Below, piece by piece: positions 62,786-64,000 of a stretch of DNA of 64,000 bases. Every line of letters begins with the position of its first letter. The stretch's first letter is position 1. A program made the translations under genes and the position numbers. The notes beneath the pieces are model-generated. The model was not told the origin of the DNA. It saw only the letters and a list, made by a program, of their open reading frames with translations, and did no database searches. This stretch comes from Corynebacterium poyangense (GTDB lineage Bacteria; Actinomycetota; Actinomycetes; Mycobacteriales; Mycobacteriaceae), in contig NZ_CP046884.1 of the NCBI RefSeq assembly GCF_014522205.1, forward strand, positions 2,170,001-2,234,000, written 5' to 3'.

Positions 62786-63872
62786 GGATCCGAAGAATCG
62801 GCTTAATGAAGATGTTCAGCGCGTTCACCTGAATATTGAAAAGGTTCGGGGGCGGGGACCTCGCCTCAAAGATGAGCGAATCACTCTCGCCCATGGTGCA
62901 GGCGGGAAAGCCTCATCCGCCCTGGTAGAACAAGTCTTTTTAGCTGCCTACAGCTCAGCAGAACTTCGTGAATCCGAAGACGCCGCCATTCTTTCTGTCC
63001 CGCAAGGTAATCTAGCTTTTTCCACCGACTCTTACGTAGTTGATCCCATTATTTTCCCCGGCGGTTCCATCGGTGATTTGGCCATCAACGGCACCGTTAA
63101 TGATCTTGCGGTGTCCGGAGCCCGACCAGAGGTGATTTCTGCAGCGTTTATCTTAGAAGAAGGATTAGAGATTGCTACTCTGCGGACTGTCGTCGCAGAC
63201 ATGCACGCTGCTGCCGAGCACGCTGGTGTTCGAGTGGTGACCGGGGATACCAAAGTAGTGCCACGAGGTCACGGTGACGGGGTTTATATCACGACCGCCG
63301 GGGTAGGAATCATTCCCGAAGATCGTCAGGTAGGCGCTCAGCTAGCGCAGATGGGAGACCGGATTATTTGTTCCGGACCGATTGCCGATCACGGTATGGC
63401 AGTGATGATGGCTCGTGGTGACTTAGCCATCCAAGCCCCCATCGAATCTGATACCCGGGCTATTAATCACGGGGTGGAGGCCCTGTGGAAAGCAAGTCCT
63501 CATACTCGGTGGCTTCGAGACGCCACCCGCGGCGGAGTAGCAACCGTCATGAATGAATTTGCCCGGTTATCTGGTTATGGCGTGGCTCTAGAGGACCGCT
63601 ATATCCCAGTACGTGATATGACCCGTGCCGCCTGCGACATGTTAGGGATTGATCCCCTGTATGTCGCTAATGAAGGAACATTCCTGGCAGTGGTTCCAGA
63701 GGAAGAAACATCCGCCGGTATAGCCGCCCTGAATGCATCAGGATTCCCGGATGCTTGCACCATCGGCCGGGTTGTAGAATCCCCTGCTTCTCAGGTTGTC
63801 CTCATTACTGGTTTCGGCGGGACCCGCATGGTGGACATGCTGGTCGGTGACCCTCTCCCCCGGATTTGCTAA
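62784..63872 (+). CDS. hypE: hydrogenase expression/formation protein HypE
   Basis: Dehydrates the carbamoyl group delivered by HypF to a thiocyanate, the source of CN ligands of NiFe hydrogenase. The 362-residue protein has ITLAHGAGGKASSALVEQVF, a PurM-like ATP region (STDSYVVDPIIFPGGSIGDL, DTKVVPRGHGDG), LRDATRGGVATVMNEFA, and ends in PRIC, which provides the essential C-terminal Cys. It is convergent with the hypF end next to it. Confidence 0.95.
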   Translation: MDPKNRLNEDVQRVHLNIEKVRGRGPRLKDERITLAHGAGGKASSALVEQVFLAAYSSAELRESEDAAILSVPQGNLAFSTDSYVVDPIIFPGGSIGDLAINGTVNDLAVSGARPEVISAAFILEEGLEIATLRTVVADMHAAAEHAGVRVVTGDTKVVPRGHGDGVYITTAGVGIIPEDRQVGAQLAQMGDRIICSGPIADHGMAVMMARGDLAIQAPIESDTRAINHGVEALWKASPHTRWLRDATRGGVATVMNEFARLSGYGVALEDRYIPVRDMTRAACDMLGIDPLYVANEGTFLAVVPEEETSAGIAALNASGFPDACTIGRVVESPASQVVLITGFGGTRMVDMLVGDPLPRIC

Positions 63873-64000
63873 TCACTGCAAGCCACTAGCCCTCAGCGCA
63901 GCCCGTCCGGCAACCACCTGCCCTAAGGAGATTCCACCGTCATTAGGCGGCACTATATGGTGTTGATATAGCTCTAACCCTGCCGCCGATACCTTCTTTG
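63873..64000 (-). CDS. hypF: carbamoyltransferase HypF, C-terminal end only
   Basis: The reverse strand reads GLELYQHHIVPPNDGGISLG then QVVAGRAALRASGLQ and a TGA, the usual end of HypF, with the conserved PPNDGGISLGQ. The rest lies beyond the window. HypF makes the carbamoyl group for HypE. Confidence 0.75.
   Translation of the reverse strand, partial: KKVSAAGLELYQHHIVPPNDGGISLGQVVAGRAALRASGLQ

Noticed and set aside
1..64000. CRISPR arrays, complete insertion sequences, integrase genes, rRNA
   Set aside because: None were seen on either strand by reading; a profile search could still reveal degraded transposase pieces.

Overview
The window reads as chromosome of a Corynebacterium species, with moderate GC, dense coding and many GTG/TTG starts. 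The left part carries purB-purD-HIT-phoS-phoR-pqo-MFS-TetR, and the stretch from tRNA-Thr carries thrE-otsA-lipoprotein-otsB-ipsA-znuACB; both orders match what I recall of C. glutamicum. The right part (rlmB, cysS, ispF, ispD, carD, lpqE-like, radA, carbonic anhydrase, mutY, clpC, panC-like) follows the wider mycobacterial/corynebacterial backbone. Gene names given from order alone are marked as such. The species cannot be fixed from the sequence alone; hypE and a hypF end at the right edge suggest a strain with a NiFe hydrogenase locus.

Layout. 1-10.5 kb: purine synthesis, the PhoRS phosphate sensor pair, pyruvate:quinone oxidoreductase and two MFS exporters. 10.5-26.9 kb: an accessory region ending at the 3' side of tRNA-Thr(TGT), full of broken genes. 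It holds an ABC-XRE operon, a gene interrupted by a 19-bp tandem repeat, and two copies of an about 3-kb cassette, each with a secreted bacteriocin-like precursor and a coupled small candidate immunity gene. It also holds a secreted protein with tendamistat cysteine spacing, plasmid replication relics, a RelB-PIN toxin-antitoxin pair with a frameshifted toxin, a dead type IIG modification/restriction gene, and two HEPN-type abortive-infection genes, one preceded by a strong nested hairpin. 27-42.8 kb: amino acid export, trehalose synthesis, zinc uptake, translation genes and a GlcNAc-type PTS with its antiterminator. 42.8-50.4 kb: isoprenoid, CarD and DNA repair block.

50.4-54.6 kb is a second accessory operon: a secreted LGFP-repeat protein with a phospholipase A2-like C-terminus, followed by four membrane-anchored paralogs in an A-B-A-B order, linked by ATGA overlaps, and a small DUF4236-like protein. 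It has the layout of an effector with an immunity array. 54.8-64 kb: clpC with a ClgR-like box, a flavoprotein with a cysteine-rich tail coupled to a BASS-type transporter, an MFS exporter, a PanC-like protein, hypE and the end of hypF.

The strongest candidates for something undescribed are the duplicated bacteriocin cassettes with exchanged cores (13.8-19.7 kb), the LGFP-PLA2/ABAB operon (50.5-54.6 kb), and the hairpin RNA plus HEPN Abi gene (24.66-25.8 kb).
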